DNA from: Rhizobium sp. Root1203
Lineage (GTDB): Bacteria; Pseudomonadota; Alphaproteobacteria; Rhizobiales; Rhizobiaceae
DNA: 47,182 nt
Direction: 5' to 3'
Assembly: GCF_001424945.1 (NCBI RefSeq)
Contig: NZ_LMCW01000026.1
Coordinates: forward strand, 1 to 47,182
The notes beneath the pieces were generated by a model. The model worked only from the letters and a program-made list of their open reading frames with translations. It made no database searches and was not told where the DNA came from. This document shows, one piece after another, positions 8,170 to 16,926 of the stretch; position 1 is the first letter of the stretch, and each line of letters starts with the position of its first letter. Both the position numbers and the translations under genes were made by a program.

Positions 8170-11100
8170 TCATTGCTCCGAGAGCAACGCCCGATAAGCC
8201 CACACAGCATTCTGGAGTTCCCATGGGGAACTTACCCTCGAATAGTCGAGCGCGACGTCGCGATCTAAATTGACCTTATATCCACGTCGTTGAAGCTCAT
8301 AGGCCGCAAACGGATACAGCCGACCAAGCTGAATGAGGTGGGCGGCGGATGCAAGCACATTGCCTCTAACGCTCACCGGGAGCGCGTCGATGGAGCCGAG
8401 CAACGACATCGTATCAATCGTCTTGAACGAAATCCATGCCCGACTCTTATCACCAGTATATTCAGGGTAGTTTACGGATATTCCTTCGTCCTTTGTCCAT
8501 CCGTCGTAAGCAGTCCCCCACCAGTAGTTCCATATCCCGCTGTTGGGCAAGATTCCTGACGGAGCAATATGGTCAACAAAATGGGTGATGATATCTTGTG
8601 CGGCTTTTGGCGCCTGAGAGCACTTCTGTACTGTTCCCGTCCGGATGACGGAGTATGCCCATTCATTTTGATGGTTAAAGGGCACGGCAAGACCGTCAAA
8701 CTTGAATTTCGACCCTTTCGGCCAGCGCAAATTTGCGCGATCGCCGGCCATCCAATGTGGCAGCTCTCCACCGTACGCCAGAACGTCGATATGATCTCTC
8801 AGACAATGAACAGCCTCCCTCAGATCCTGAAATGTATCTGCGCTTATGGCAGTAGGAGCGTCCAATTCTTTGAGGTAGCGGTCCAACAAAAGGAGCAACC
8901 GGGAGGTTTGAACCGCGAACAAGGCAGGACTACGGTCGACCGTGAACGCACGCGTTTGGTAATTTCCGCGCTTCCAGTGCTGTCCGAGCCAGTACACCTC
9001 CAGATCAAGTCTTTCACGGATCTTGGGTACCAGATGTTCGAAAGCATTGCGCATCTGACCATCTTCCTTCGACAATTTCAGAAGATCGAGGAATCCGTTT
9101 AGATAGTAAATCTGAGACCAAGGAATGCGGGCTTCTACATTACCAACTCCGAATTCCATCCAGCCGTTTTGCTGTATGCGTTCCAAATCGAAGGTGAACA
9201 TAGCCGCAAAATCCGCCGGCGTCCGGGCGTGCTGAACCGACAGTTCTCCGTGATCATATTCCAAATGGAACGGTACTGCGTTGGGGCTAATTGAGGGAAG
9301 CGTTAAACTCCTTGGGGCAGAGATGAAATACCGGCTGACGTTGTCACCGCGTGATAGACGATGACAAAGAACTGCGGGGCCGTCAGGAGTGGAGACCGCT
9401 TCGATCGCACGCACGCAATCATTTATGCGTGTCGATTCAAGGGTACCATCTGCATGAAGCTGTGCCGACAAAACTCCGCCAACGATCTCGATGCCGTTTT
9501 TGCGTGGAAGAAGGAAGATCGCAGGTATCATCTCATAGGTTCCGCCCGCTGGATCTTCGAGCGAGGGCAATTCCACTGGATTCATGACCTGAACCAATCG
9601 ACCTGCGTTCAATTCGTAAGCGGTCGCGAAGTTGCGAACCGAAAAATTGTCATAGTATACAAGATATAGGCGATTTCCGTAGGTCGTCGCAGCACGAAAC
9701 ATTGGTTCAGACCTACCAGCCGCATGAACGACTTGTCGCCGATCAACCCTACGGCCTTCTGCATCACGGTATTCGATTGTCAGCGTGTTTTGGCCGATGT
9801 GACGCACGAAAACTACCTTCCCGTCTCCCAAAGCATCTGTCGCGATAGGTATTTCGCCGGGATCAAACGAAATTTCGGCGGTTCCGCTCTTCACCATCAT
9901 AAAACTGCTCGGATCGCCGGGGGTTGTTTTTACACGGGTTGCGCCACTTTGATCATCGGGAGCAAAAGAGACAAATGGAACTTCCGCGCTCAACAAGACG
10001 GGCTTATCAAGCAGAACATTGGCATCGTTGGGCGGGGTTACGGCCGTAACTTTGGTATCTCCCCTGCTTCTAGCCAGATCACAGGCAATTACGCCCTGGT
10101 AGAGATAGGCTTCATACTCGTTCACGATGAGTGGATCGGCAGTTTCATCACCGACCGGATACTTGAGATAGCCCTTGGAGCCGTCCCTAAAGCGAGGGAT
10201 GTAGCGCTCGAATATCGGCCCCAAGTCGACAGTGTCGGCGTTCGAGCAAGCAAGCGACATCGCCATCCCGATATCGTATGAACGCGCTGAACGATCTATG
10301 CCTTCCTGTAGCCACGGCCATGCCCTGACATAATCTCTCTTGGAGTCATCGAACTCCCGCAGGTGGCTGAGAGTTGCCTTGAGATCAATGTCAGCCGACC
10401 GGCGTCCTCCGTATGTCTCGTATTTGATTAGGCCGTCGATAATGTAACTGGCGTGTGGCAAGTCGTTGGCAATAGACTCCTGAATGGAATAGTGCCAATA
10501 CCAAGACCCCGTCTTGGGATTGACCAGCTTTTGCTTCAATAACACCTCGACAGTCTCGTCTGCCGTTGACGCCAGAACCTTTGCAAACTCTACATTTGGC
10601 GTTATCCGACTGAACCGCTGCATCTGACCCGCCATGTACGCAGCCGGATTGAAGGTGTCGTATTTGCGGTCCGATTCCACTACAGAATAGGGAATCATTC
10701 CTGACGGCGAACGCATCTCCGGCGCAGTAAATGGAAGGAGAGAGGCGGTAACCGTTGCTAAGATTTCTTCACCTGGCGCCTCAGGATCTAGCTCCATCCA
10801 ATTTAAGAGCGCATCCACAGCGATCGCAGTTGAGATCGTGTAAACTGAGTTCGCCGGATTAACAGAACCATCGCCGTAAGCGTCCCAGGCAACAGGAACA
10901 CCCCAGCCTTTGACGCCATCGGCGTCCTCGTCCGCGTGGTCCAACAGCCATCGTCCTGCGACTCTCGACAGATCAGGCAAATCCGGCCGATAACCATTTC
11001 GCTTGCGGTCGACCTCCGCGATTAGGATCCTTGCGTAAGCTTTTGGAACGTCTGCTTCTTGGTTGCCCGGATAGTCCACTACGCCAAAACCAGGGCGTTC

Positions 11101-11265
11101 AGGATTGAAACGCGCGTAGAGTTCATCCAGAAGAGGCCCGGCAGGCGGCGAAGTACAGCCGGACGGAAGCAGCAGAAGAAGAGCGGTAAAACACGTGGCT
11201 ATCGCTACTTGCACTCGCCCACGAACAGGCGACCTTTGACGCGAGATGAACCGGCTATGTGGCAT
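8170..11265 (-). CDS. Large putative lipoprotein of unknown function (1031 residues)
   Basis: The N-terminus has a basic region, a hydrophobic stretch (VAIATCFTALLLLLPSGC) and a cysteine at about residue 37 that fits a loose lipobox (LPSGC, not canonical). A surface- or periplasm-anchored lipoprotein is therefore predicted. Residues about 50-400 and 700-1030 look helical with regularly spaced aromatic and glycine residues, reminiscent of (alpha/alpha) toroid carbohydrate-active enzymes. The middle (about 420-690) is beta-rich. Examples are WYWHYSIQESIANDLPHASY in the first part and SSPWELQNAVWAYRALL at the very end. I do not recognise a named family. The toroid-like parts and the neighbours suggest a lyase, hydrolase or epimerase acting on the exported glycan, which is inference. 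It is the first leftward gene, divergent from the rightward operon. An AAGGCG lies about 8 bases before the ATG. Confidence 0.7.
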   Translation of the reverse strand: MPHSRFISRQRSPVRGRVQVAIATCFTALLLLLPSGCTSPPAGPLLDELYARFNPERPGFGVVDYPGNQEADVPKAYARILIAEVDRKRNGYRPDLPDLSRVAGRWLLDHADEDADGVKGWGVPVAWDAYGDGSVNPANSVYTISTAIAVDALLNWMELDPEAPGEEILATVTASLLPFTAPEMRSPSGMIPYSVVESDRKYDTFNPAAYMAGQMQRFSRITPNVEFAKVLASTADETVEVLLKQKLVNPKTGSWYWHYSIQESIANDLPHASYIIDGLIKYETYGGRRSADIDLKATLSHLREFDDSKRDYVRAWPWLQEGIDRSARSYDIGMAMSLACSNADTVDLGPIFERYIPRFRDGSKGYLKYPVGDETADPLIVNEYEAYLYQGVIACDLARSRGDTKVTAVTPPNDANVLLDKPVLLSAEVPFVSFAPDDQSGATRVKTTPGDPSSFMMVKSGTAEISFDPGEIPIATDALGDGKVVFVRHIGQNTLTIEYRDAEGRRVDRRQVVHAAGRSEPMFRAATTYGNRLYLVYYDNFSVRNFATAYELNAGRLVQVMNPVELPSLEDPAGGTYEMIPAIFLLPRKNGIEIVGGVLSAQLHADGTLESTRINDCVRAIEAVSTPDGPAVLCHRLSRGDNVSRYFISAPRSLTLPSISPNAVPFHLEYDHGELSVQHARTPADFAAMFTFDLERIQQNGWMEFGVGNVEARIPWSQIYYLNGFLDLLKLSKEDGQMRNAFEHLVPKIRERLDLEVYWLGQHWKRGNYQTRAFTVDRSPALFAVQTSRLLLLLDRYLKELDAPTAISADTFQDLREAVHCLRDHIDVLAYGGELPHWMAGDRANLRWPKGSKFKFDGLAVPFNHQNEWAYSVIRTGTVQKCSQAPKAAQDIITHFVDHIAPSGILPNSGIWNYWWGTAYDGWTKDEGISVNYPEYTGDKSRAWISFKTIDTMSLLGSIDALPVSVRGNVLASAAHLIQLGRLYPFAAYELQRRGYKVNLDRDVALDYSRVSSPWELQNAVWAYRALLSEQ

Positions 11266-11882
11266 TAAATTTCGCCTTATATTGACTCAAGCGCCCGGAT
11301 ATTCCCAAAAGGTCTAAACGAAGCATTTCTCCGAACCTCCCGCCAAGGGCGTGAGACCCATTGCTACCAGAAGGACCGTTGGCCTATACGATGGGCTGGA
11401 ATTCGCCGTCAACTGCTACGGCCGAAGTGGTGAGGCGCCCGGACTTTAGTTCTTGTGGACACATCACTTATTGACTAGCGGCCGAGCGTGAAAAGGCGCT
11501 GTCTCATGAACGTTTGACGAGCACGCGCGATGAGTGGCGATAGGTCGAAGCCAAGGATTTCAGAAGCGCTTCGTAACGCAGGGGCATGCCGGCTCCGTCG
11601 TCAGGAGGTCCGGGTGGTGTCGGGTCGACGCCACGTTCACAAATTCTAACACGTGAGCACTTGCGAATTTCCTAGCTGGGCGCAGCAAGCTCCGTGATGC
11701 TGCAGGTTGCGAATATGCAACTCAAACGAAACTTGGTTTGCGACTATACACACATTCCCACGTCCATCTCTTGCGTCTTTCAGGGAAGATAAGTAAACGA
11801 ACGCCACAGTCGCGTGCGTGTATATTGCCCAACAGTTGTATACGGCAGCTTGGTCATTCGTCACAATAATGAGGATCGAAAC
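11266..11882. other. Divergent intergenic region between the two arms of the glycan island
   Basis: About 600 bases separate the start of the leftward lipoprotein gene from the start of the rightward operon, so it must hold both promoters. A short coding-like scrap occurs near 11480-11530 (AAEREKALSHERLTSTRDEW, then stop), perhaps more phage-like debris. I see no clear -35/-10 pair, JUMPstart/ops element or riboswitch. Confidence 0.4.
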
Positions 11883-13196
11883 TTGAAGGTCGTCAAGTCC
11901 GAACTGCTTAGCAAACTAAATCAAAGAGATGCGGTTATAGGCATTGTGGGCCTCGGATACGTAGGGCTGCCGCTCATGCTGCGCTATAGCGAGGTCGGTT
12001 ATGCAGTCGTGGGGTTCGACATCGATTCCAAGAAAGTCGATCAGCTAAATAGCGGTCAAAGCTACATAGAGCATATTTCCGGAGACGCTGTTCGCCACGC
12101 GAAGGAAGCGGGGTTTGTTGCCACTACTGATTTCTCGCGCGCGGGCGAGGTCGATGCATTGATCCTCTGTGTTCCAACTCCGCTGAACAAATATCGCGAG
12201 CCAGATCTCAGCTTCGTCATCAACACAGTCGAGACCCTTGCACCACATTTGCGTGCCGGGCAGATCGTCTCCCTTGAAAGCACAACCTATCCTGGTACGA
12301 CCGATGAAGAACTACGCCCTAGGATCGAGCGACAAGGTCTCTCGATCGGGGAGAATGCGTTTCTGGTATTCTCGCCAGAGCGTGAAGATCCCGGCAACAA
12401 GAATTTTTCCACACGCACAATTCCTAAGGTTTGCGGTGGATCTACGCCGGACTGTCTTGAAGTCGGCATGGCACTCTACGGGCAAGTGATCGACCAGGTC
12501 ATCCCAGTGAGTTCCACGCGTGCAGCGGAATTGACAAAATTGCTTGAAAACATCCATCGGGCGGTCAACATCGGCCTTGTCAACGAGATCAAGATCGTGG
12601 CGGACCGCATGGGCATCGACATTCACGAAGTCATCCGAGCAGCGGCTACAAAGCCGTTCGGATTCGTACCGTACTACCCTGGGCCCGGCCTCGGTGGGCA
12701 CTGCATTCCAATCGATCCCTTTTACCTGACATGGAAAGCACGGGAATATGGGGTCCACACGCGCTTCATAGAACTGGCGGGTGAGATCAATTCATCGATG
12801 CCTGACTATGTGATTTCGAAGGTTAACAGCGGCCTCAATGCTGCGGAAAAATCGATCAAGGGAAGCAAGGTCCTAGTTCTCGGCATCGCATACAAGAAGA
12901 ACGTCGACGACATGCGGGAGTCGCCGTCTGTCGTCCTGATGGAAAGACTGCGCGATCTCGGTGCGGAAATCGCTTATTCCGATCCGCATATTCCCGCGTT
13001 CCCCAAGATGCGCGAACATCATTTTGACCTAAAGAGCGTAGACCTAACCCCGGAAACGCTCGTTCGCTATGATTGCGTGCTTATCGCGACGGATCATGAC
13101 CGCTTCGACTATGAATTAATAAAGGCCCATTCCAAGATGATTGTGGACTCGCGCGGTAAATTCCTTGAGCCCGCAGAGCATATCGTGAAGGCGTGA
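11883..13196 (+). CDS. wbpA: UDP-N-acetylglucosamine 6-dehydrogenase (WbpA-like)
   Basis: A nucleotide-sugar dehydrogenase of 437 residues that oxidises UDP-GlcNAc twice with NAD+ to UDP-GlcNAc-uronate. The N-terminal Rossmann loop is IGIVGLGYVGLPL. The catalytic Cys sits in PGPGLGGHCIPIDPFYL, and the C-terminal UDP-binding domain begins at KGSKVLVLGIAYKKNVDDMRES. Length and motifs match the WbpA/WbpO/TviB group rather than UDP-glucose dehydrogenase. I chose the TTG at 11883 because GAGGA lies 7 bases upstream; the ATG-initiated frame at 11814 adds 23 residues without a binding site. It is the first gene of the rightward operon, one base before wbpB. The substrate is assigned from family and from the wbpB-D-E neighbours. 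Confidence 0.87.
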   Translation: MKVVKSELLSKLNQRDAVIGIVGLGYVGLPLMLRYSEVGYAVVGFDIDSKKVDQLNSGQSYIEHISGDAVRHAKEAGFVATTDFSRAGEVDALILCVPTPLNKYREPDLSFVINTVETLAPHLRAGQIVSLESTTYPGTTDEELRPRIERQGLSIGENAFLVFSPEREDPGNKNFSTRTIPKVCGGSTPDCLEVGMALYGQVIDQVIPVSSTRAAELTKLLENIHRAVNIGLVNEIKIVADRMGIDIHEVIRAAATKPFGFVPYYPGPGLGGHCIPIDPFYLTWKAREYGVHTRFIELAGEINSSMPDYVISKVNSGLNAAEKSIKGSKVLVLGIAYKKNVDDMRESPSVVLMERLRDLGAEIAYSDPHIPAFPKMREHHFDLKSVDLTPETLVRYDCVLIATDHDRFDYELIKAHSKMIVDSRGKFLEPAEHIVKA

Positions 13197-13197
13197 C

Positions 13198-14259
13198 ATG
13201 CGAAATTTCCCTGCCCCAATCAAGGATCGAAAGATCCGTTTCGCTCTGGTCGGTTGTGGCCGTATTGCGCTCAACCATTTTAGCTCGCTGCAAAAGCATG
13301 CTGATGCCGCCGAACTGGTAGACGTTTGCGATACGGATCCAGTTGCGTTGCAGACTGCGGCTGAGCAAACCGGCGCCCGACCGCACACAAACCTCTCGTC
13401 TATGCTTCGCGAAACACAAGCTGACGTTGTGGTGCTGACAACTCCAAGCGGGTTACACTCAGAACAGGCCGTGGAAATTGCTCGAAGCGGTCGTCATGTG
13501 ATGACCGAAAAGCCTATGGCGACGCGCTGGCACGACGGTGTTCGCATGGTGAAAGCCTGTGACGACGCCAATGTGCGTCTATTTGTGGTCAAGCAGAATC
13601 GGCGCAATGCAACGCTGCAGCTGTTGAAACGTGCCATCGAGAAGAAGCGCTTCGGCCGCATCTACATGGTCAACATCAACGTCTTTTGGACCCGTCCACA
13701 GGAATACTACGACAGCGCCGCTTGGCGTGGAACGTGGGAGTTCGACGGCGGGGCATTCATGAACCAGGCGAGCCACTACGTCGACTTGCTAGACTGGCTG
13801 ATCGGGCCGATCGAAAGTCTTCAAGCCTATACTGCGACACTTGCGCGCAACATCGAAGCTGAGGATACAGGTGTCATTTCACTTCGCTGGCGGTCAGGCG
13901 CTCTAGGTTCGATGAATGTTACAATGCTGACATACCCGAAAAACCTTGAGGGCAGCATTACAATCATCGGCGAAAAAGGTACGGTGCGAATCGGCGGGTT
14001 GGCAGTTAACGAAATTCAGCATTGGGAGTTCGCCGAGCCGGATCCTGATGATGAAGAGGTCAAGAATGTGTCCTATGAGACGACCTCCGTGTACGGCTTT
14101 GGGCATCCCCTTTACTATAACAACGTGATTAGCACCCTAAGGGGCGAAGCCGAACCGGAGACTGATGGGCGCGAGGGACTGAAATCACTGGAAACGCTGG
14201 TGGCCGTCTACCTTTCTGCTCGCGATGCAAAGCGCATCGCACTGCCGTTGGACTACTGA
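13198..14259 (+). CDS. wbpB: Gfo/Idh/MocA oxidoreductase, WbpB-like 3-dehydrogenase
   Basis: This 353-residue NAD-dependent oxidoreductase is predicted to oxidise C3 of UDP-GlcNAcA to the 3-keto sugar that WbpE then aminates. The Rossmann loop is FALVGCGRIALNHF, and the family-typical EKPMA motif follows at about residue 103. The central substrate domain contains NRRNATLQLLKRAIEKKRFG and FMNQASHYVDLLDWL, where the histidine is the usual catalytic-site residue. These signatures are those of the WbpB/WlbA subgroup. The gene starts one base after wbpA stops and ends one base before wbpD. In Pseudomonas aeruginosa O5 and Bordetella the same enzyme pair works with recycling of the cofactor through 2-oxoglutarate; whether that applies here is not visible. 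Confidence 0.87.
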   Translation: MRNFPAPIKDRKIRFALVGCGRIALNHFSSLQKHADAAELVDVCDTDPVALQTAAEQTGARPHTNLSSMLRETQADVVVLTTPSGLHSEQAVEIARSGRHVMTEKPMATRWHDGVRMVKACDDANVRLFVVKQNRRNATLQLLKRAIEKKRFGRIYMVNINVFWTRPQEYYDSAAWRGTWEFDGGAFMNQASHYVDLLDWLIGPIESLQAYTATLARNIEAEDTGVISLRWRSGALGSMNVTMLTYPKNLEGSITIIGEKGTVRIGGLAVNEIQHWEFAEPDPDDEEVKNVSYETTSVYGFGHPLYYNNVISTLRGEAEPETDGREGLKSLETLVAVYLSARDAKRIALPLDY

Positions 14260-14260
14260 T

Positions 14261-14821
14261 ATGGTCGTTTCGATTCATCCAACAGCAATTGTCGATGATG
14301 GCGCGCAGATTGGCGAAGGAAGCCGAGTGTGGCATTGGGTGCACGTGTGCGGAGGGGCACGGATTGGGCGGGGATGTTCCCTCGGCCAGAACGTTTTCGT
14401 CTCCAACGACGTGGTGATCGGTGACAACGTAAAGATCCAGAATAACGTGTCTGTCTACGATGCGGTGCGGCTGGAGGACGATGTGTTCTGTGGTCCGAGC
14501 ATGGTGTTCACCAATGTTTACAATCCGCGCTCTGCAGTCGCTCGCAAAGACGAATACCGCCCTACCCTGGTGAAAAAGGGCGCAACTCTCGGGGCCAATT
14601 GCACGATCGTTTGCGGGACCACCATCGGCGAGCACGCCTTTGTTGGCGCTGGCGCCGTCGTAAACCGAGATGTACCCGCTCACGCCTTGATGGTAGGAGT
14701 TCCAGCGCGTCGGATAGGCTGGGCTTGTCGTTGCGGAGAAAAGCTCCAGGGCAAAGGAAGAATAACCTGCGTTTGTGGCGAAACCTATGAGATCGACGCC
14801 GAGAGCTGTGTGCCTGCATGA
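14261..14821 (+). CDS. wbpD: WbpD-like N-acetyltransferase (left-handed beta-helix)
   Basis: This 186-residue hexapeptide-repeat acetyltransferase is predicted to acetylate the 3-amino group of UDP-2-acetamido-3-amino-glucuronate with acetyl-CoA, giving UDP-GlcNAc3NAcA. Repeats run from about residue 4 (IHPTAIVDDGAQIGEGSRV) to 150. The loop with GPSMVFTNVYNPRS matches WbpD/WlbB. The C-terminus has a Cys-rich tail (ACRCGEKLQ, then CVCGETYE) seen in many of these enzymes. ATG at 14261 follows the wbpB stop by one base; an upstream ATG in the same frame lies inside wbpB. The stop overlaps the wbpE start by four bases, which indicates translational coupling. Confidence 0.87.
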   Translation: MVVSIHPTAIVDDGAQIGEGSRVWHWVHVCGGARIGRGCSLGQNVFVSNDVVIGDNVKIQNNVSVYDAVRLEDDVFCGPSMVFTNVYNPRSAVARKDEYRPTLVKKGATLGANCTIVCGTTIGEHAFVGAGAVVNRDVPAHALMVGVPARRIGWACRCGEKLQGKGRITCVCGETYEIDAESCVPA

Positions 14822-15918
14822 CAAAGAAGATTGAATTCATCGATCTGAAAACCCAGTATGCGCAGCTTAAAACTGCGATTGACCGGCGCATACAAACGGT
14901 GCTGGATCATGGCCAGTATATTATGGGACCCGAAGTCCCTGAGTTGGAGCGCCGGCTTGAGGCGTATGTGGGCGCTGCCCATTGCGTAACCGTCGCCTCC
15001 GGGACCGAGGCTTTGCTGATCGCGTTGATGGCGATTGGGGTCAAACCCGGCGACGAAGTCATTACCACGCCCTTCACATTCGTTGCGACTGCCGAGGTCA
15101 TTGCCCTTTTGGGCGCAGTACCGGTCTTCGTCGATGTGGAAACCGATACGTGCAACATCGACGTCGGCTTGATTGAGGCGGCCATCACCAAGCGGACCCG
15201 CGCGATCATTCCGGTATCCCTTTATGGGCAGGCGGCAGACATGGACGAGATCAATGCGATCGCGGCCTCTCACGGGATTTCAGTCATAGAAGACGCAGCG
15301 CAGAGCTTCGGCTCTACCTACCGCGAAAAACGGTCATGCAATCTTTCCTCCATTGCTTGCACGAGCTTCTTCCCCAGCAAGCCGCTTGGTTGTTACGGGG
15401 ACGGGGGAGCCATATTCACCGATGACGCGGAGCTGGCAAAGGCCATGCGTGAAATCCGCGTGCATGGCCAAGAACGGCGCTACTACCATACCCGAATTGG
15501 GGTTGGGGGCCGCATGGACACCTTGCAATGCGCAATTGTTCTGGCGAAACTAGACAACCTCAACTGGGAGATTGAACAGCGCATTCGCATTGGCGCCGGC
15601 TACCTTGCAAAACTGAGGGGCAACAATGCAATCCAGCCGTTGACCGTTCGCTCTGACCGTACATGTGTATGGGGTCAATTTACGCTGCAATCCGCTTCCC
15701 GCGACGATCTCCTTGAAAAGCTGAAGCAGGCTGAGATCCCCTCAGCGATCCACTACCCGGTGCCGCTGCATTTGCAACCCGCATATAAGGACCTCAGCCG
15801 TGCGGCGGGTCCACTATCCCGCTCCGAGGCTGTTTCGAAACGCGTATTCAGCCTGCCTATGCATCCCTATTTAGACGAATCCGAACAGGATCGGATTGTG
15901 GCCGCTCTGGTGGACTGA
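14818..15918 (+). CDS. wbpE: DegT/DnrJ/EryC1/StrS aminotransferase, WbpE-like
   Basis: This 366-residue PLP-dependent sugar aminotransferase is predicted to transfer an amino group from glutamate to C3 of the UDP-3-keto-GlcNAcA made by the WbpB-like enzyme. The fold-type-I markers are visible: VASGTEALLIALMAIG near residue 60, EDAAQSFGSTY with the PLP-nitrogen-binding Asp, and SFFPSKPLGCYGDGG with the Schiff-base lysine near residue 185. The order A-B-D-E with overlapping or near-abutting genes makes the 3-aminotransferase role more likely than a 4-amino role. A second, different aminotransferase of the same superfamily sits at 24205-25470. Confidence 0.87.
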   Translation: MTKKIEFIDLKTQYAQLKTAIDRRIQTVLDHGQYIMGPEVPELERRLEAYVGAAHCVTVASGTEALLIALMAIGVKPGDEVITTPFTFVATAEVIALLGAVPVFVDVETDTCNIDVGLIEAAITKRTRAIIPVSLYGQAADMDEINAIAASHGISVIEDAAQSFGSTYREKRSCNLSSIACTSFFPSKPLGCYGDGGAIFTDDAELAKAMREIRVHGQERRYYHTRIGVGGRMDTLQCAIVLAKLDNLNWEIEQRIRIGAGYLAKLRGNNAIQPLTVRSDRTCVWGQFTLQSASRDDLLEKLKQAEIPSAIHYPVPLHLQPAYKDLSRAAGPLSRSEAVSKRVFSLPMHPYLDESEQDRIVAALVD

Positions 15919-15927
15919 AGGAATATT

Positions 15928-16926
15928 ATGTATAGAAATCAAAAGGTGTCGGTCGTCGTTCCGGCCTACAACGAAGAAACCCAGATTGCCCGCGTCATCG
16001 AATCCATGCCGGATATCGTTGACATGATTGTGATCGTCAACGATCGGAGCAAGGACGCGACGTCTGAAGTTGTGCGCAACCATCCCGGTTATTCCGCTGG
16101 GCGGGTGACACTGTTGGAACATGAGGTGAATCAGGGGGTCGGCGGCGCCATCGCAACCGGTTACAAATGGTCTAGGGATAATGACTACGACGTATCCGTG
16201 GTCATGGCTGGTGACGGTCAAATGGATCCAGACGACCTGCCGGCCATTCTCGACCCTGTCGTAGACGGCGAAGCCGACTACACCAAAGGCAATCGTCTTG
16301 TCACCGGCGAAGCGTTCAAAAAGATTCCAAAGATCCGGTTCTTCGGAAACTCCGCGCTCTCGTTATTGACGAAAATAGCCTCAGGTTACTGGCATGTAGC
16401 TGATTCCCAGACTGGCTATACTGCAATCAATCGCAGCGCCCTGCATGCGATTGATTGGGACAACATGTATAAGCGCTATGGGCAGCCGAACGATCTTCTG
16501 GTTAAATTGAACGTTGAAGAAATGCGCGTTGTCGATGTACCGATTGAGCCGGTTTACAATGTCGGCGAAAAATCCGGCATCAAGGTTCGCAAGGTAATAT
16601 TTTCCATCGGGGGACTGCTTATCCGGTTGTTTTTCTGGCGTCTGAAGGAAAAATACGTCATCCGCAGCTTTCACCCACTCGTTTTCTTCTATCTGTTCGG
16701 TTTCTTTGGAGTTGCACTGAGTGTAGTCCTTTTTTTGCGGCTGATTCTTTTGTGGATCGCTCAAGGGCATATTCCTGAAATTACGTTCTTGAGCTGGCTG
16801 TTTGCTTTCTCATTGGGCTTCAACTCAATGTTTTTTGCGATGTGGTTCGACTATTCTGAGAACAAACATCTAAATCCACCGCTCAAACATCGTGAGAGAC
16901 GGCAACTACGGGAGCGGTCCGAATGA
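15928..16926 (+). CDS. GT2 glycosyltransferase, polyprenyl-phosphate sugar synthase type (DPM1/GtrB-like)
   Basis: This 332-residue protein has an N-terminal GT-A domain (VSVVVPAYNEETQIARVIES; IVNDRSKDAT; VVMAGDGQMDPDDLP) and two C-terminal membrane helices (about residues 245-310). This arrangement is typical of enzymes that load a single sugar onto undecaprenyl or dolichyl phosphate. The motif DSQTGYTAINRSAL is characteristic of the DPM1/GtrB branch. An AAGGAATAT precedes the ATG. The gene lies between wbpE and the flippase and overlaps the flippase by four bases. It probably supplies a lipid-phosphate-linked donor used outside the membrane by the GT-C enzyme at 20325-22787. Direct transfer to a lipid-PP-sugar is the alternative. 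Confidence 0.8.
   Translation: MYRNQKVSVVVPAYNEETQIARVIESMPDIVDMIVIVNDRSKDATSEVVRNHPGYSAGRVTLLEHEVNQGVGGAIATGYKWSRDNDYDVSVVMAGDGQMDPDDLPAILDPVVDGEADYTKGNRLVTGEAFKKIPKIRFFGNSALSLLTKIASGYWHVADSQTGYTAINRSALHAIDWDNMYKRYGQPNDLLVKLNVEEMRVVDVPIEPVYNVGEKSGIKVRKVIFSIGGLLIRLFFWRLKEKYVIRSFHPLVFFYLFGFFGVALSVVLFLRLILLWIAQGHIPEITFLSWLFAFSLGFNSMFFAMWFDYSENKHLNPPLKHRERRQLRERSE

Noticed and set aside
14129..14824. Minus-strand frame of 231 codons opposite the WbpD-like gene
   Set aside because: The plus strand shows a regular hexapeptide-repeat protein in the expected operon position. The antisense protein has no motif.
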